Shown piece by piece: positions 63,555 to 64,000 of a stretch of 64,000 nucleotides of DNA. Location: NCBI RefSeq assembly GCF_001469895.1, contig NZ_LOPY01000019.1, positions 310,001 to 374,000 of the forward strand, written 5' to 3'. The position numbers were made by a program, and so were the translations under genes. Each line of letters begins with the position of its first letter. Position 1 is the first letter of the stretch. Below the pieces are notes generated by a model that made no database searches, was not told the origin of the DNA, and saw only the letters and a program-made list of their open reading frames with translations. Source of the stretch: Pseudoalteromonas sp. XI10 (GTDB lineage: Bacteria; Pseudomonadota; Gammaproteobacteria; Enterobacterales; Alteromonadaceae).

Positions 63555-64000
63555 TGGAATATACAATACTTGCATTAGTTGGCTTAGCTCTTTTATTTTA
63601 CTCGCTGACAATTCGCCAGTTAGAACGAACAGAAATTACCGGGCCAATGTTTTTTGTATTGGTCGGAATTGCAATGTCTTACTTCTTACCGAATGAGTTC
63701 AAATTAGGCGAAGCCGGACTCAGTGATATTTTACCTTTGGTTGAATTAACCTTGAGTATTTTTTTATTTACCGATGCAGCCAAATCAAAACTCCCCGTAT
63801 TAAAACATAGTTATCAGTACCCTAGCCTGTTACTTTTTGTGGCTTTGCCGATGACACTAATGTTAGGTGTTGCCGGTGGGTTGTTTTTCTTTTCGGAGTT
63901 ATCACTTTTTCAATCTGCCTTGATTGCAATTATTTTAACACCAACGGATGCCGCGCTTAGCAAAGGAATTTTAGAATGTACATCGGTACCAGAAAATATT
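63554..64000 (+). CDS. Cation:proton antiporter (CPA1/NhaP type), N-terminal part (runs off window)
   Basis: Partial: 149 codons open to the window edge from the ATG at 63554-63556, which shares one base with the recombinase stop; AAAGGAAAG (63541-63549) is its ribosome-binding site. Four to five membrane helices are visible, with TGPMFFVLVGIAMSYFLP, LVELTLSIFLFTDAAKSKLP and IAIILTPTDAALSKGI; FTDA and TPTDAAL are conserved motifs of CPA1 antiporters near the ion-binding site. Likely exchanges Na+ or K+ for protons. It is co-translated with the recombinase gene, an unusual pairing. Confidence 0.88.
   Translation, partial: MEYTILALVGLALLFYSLTIRQLERTEITGPMFFVLVGIAMSYFLPNEFKLGEAGLSDILPLVELTLSIFLFTDAAKSKLPVLKHSYQYPSLLLFVALPMTLMLGVAGGLFFFSELSLFQSALIAIILTPTDAALSKGILECTSVPENI

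Overview
The window looks like chromosomal DNA of a marine gammaproteobacterium of the Alteromonadales, most likely Pseudoalteromonas. This rests on the low-GC coding style, two large TonB-dependent receptors (one Oar-like), a lipoprotein M16 pitrilysin-type peptidase, a GlyGly-CTERM protein, the PqiABC and YibH/YibI envelope sets, and many small conserved gammaproteobacterial proteins (VF530, TIGR02647, DUF3302). It is an inference from gene content; no rRNA or tRNA gene was seen. Almost all of the window is densely packed genes, with no prophage, transposase or CRISPR array recognised.

Layout. 1-6.3 kb: a partial YfcC-type transporter, a TonB-dependent receptor with an unusually structured leader, and a divergent exported cyanophycinase-like S51 peptidase. 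6.4-14.2 kb: a 6-phosphofructokinase, then a complete RND efflux operon (adaptor, pump, outer-membrane factor) with a 32-bp palindromic operator over its promoter and a TetR regulator downstream. 14.2-19.0 kb: a HupE/UreJ protein, an anti-sigma factor without a neighbouring sigma gene, a phosphatase/diacylglycerol-kinase fusion and small conserved genes. 19.0-21.6 kb: homogentisate catabolism (hmgA-maiA) divergent from a MarR regulator. 21.6-26.0 kb: a Fur-box-controlled iron operon made of an uncharacterised helical periplasmic protein plus an FbpABC-type ferric ABC transporter.

26.0-34.3 kb: a 477-bp non-coding stretch with a duplicated segment, an Oar-like receptor behind an S1/P1 nuclease, a divergent pair of membrane/periplasmic sensor-like genes and a lipoprotein 5'-nucleotidase; together these could scavenge nucleic acids. 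34.3-45.3 kb: a cyclophilin with a GlyGly-CTERM tail, MAPEG protein, M16 peptidase, NUDIX and GNAT enzymes, pqiABC, a solute-binding protein and a thioesterase. 45.5-48.8 kb: dnaK-dnaJ with a sigma-32-like promoter. 48.9-55.4 kb: YibH/YibI, ybaK, umuDC under a LexA box, and a MarR-controlled siderophore-interacting-protein plus luciferase-like monooxygenase pair. 55.5-64 kb: two patatin-like lipases flanking an alanine:cation symporter, an Aer-like receptor split by an apparent frameshift, an Excalibur-domain protein, a SYLF lipoprotein and a tyrosine recombinase translationally overlapping a partial cation:proton antiporter.

The signals most worth following are: the receptor leader (tandem hairpins followed by a terminator-like hairpin); the two-gene sensor pair at 30.7-32.6 kb; the helical protein heading the iron operon; the hairpin that buries the ribosome-binding site and start codon of the luciferase-like gene; the phosphatase-lipid kinase fusion; the recombinase-antiporter operon; and the split chemoreceptor. 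None can be proven novel from sequence alone.
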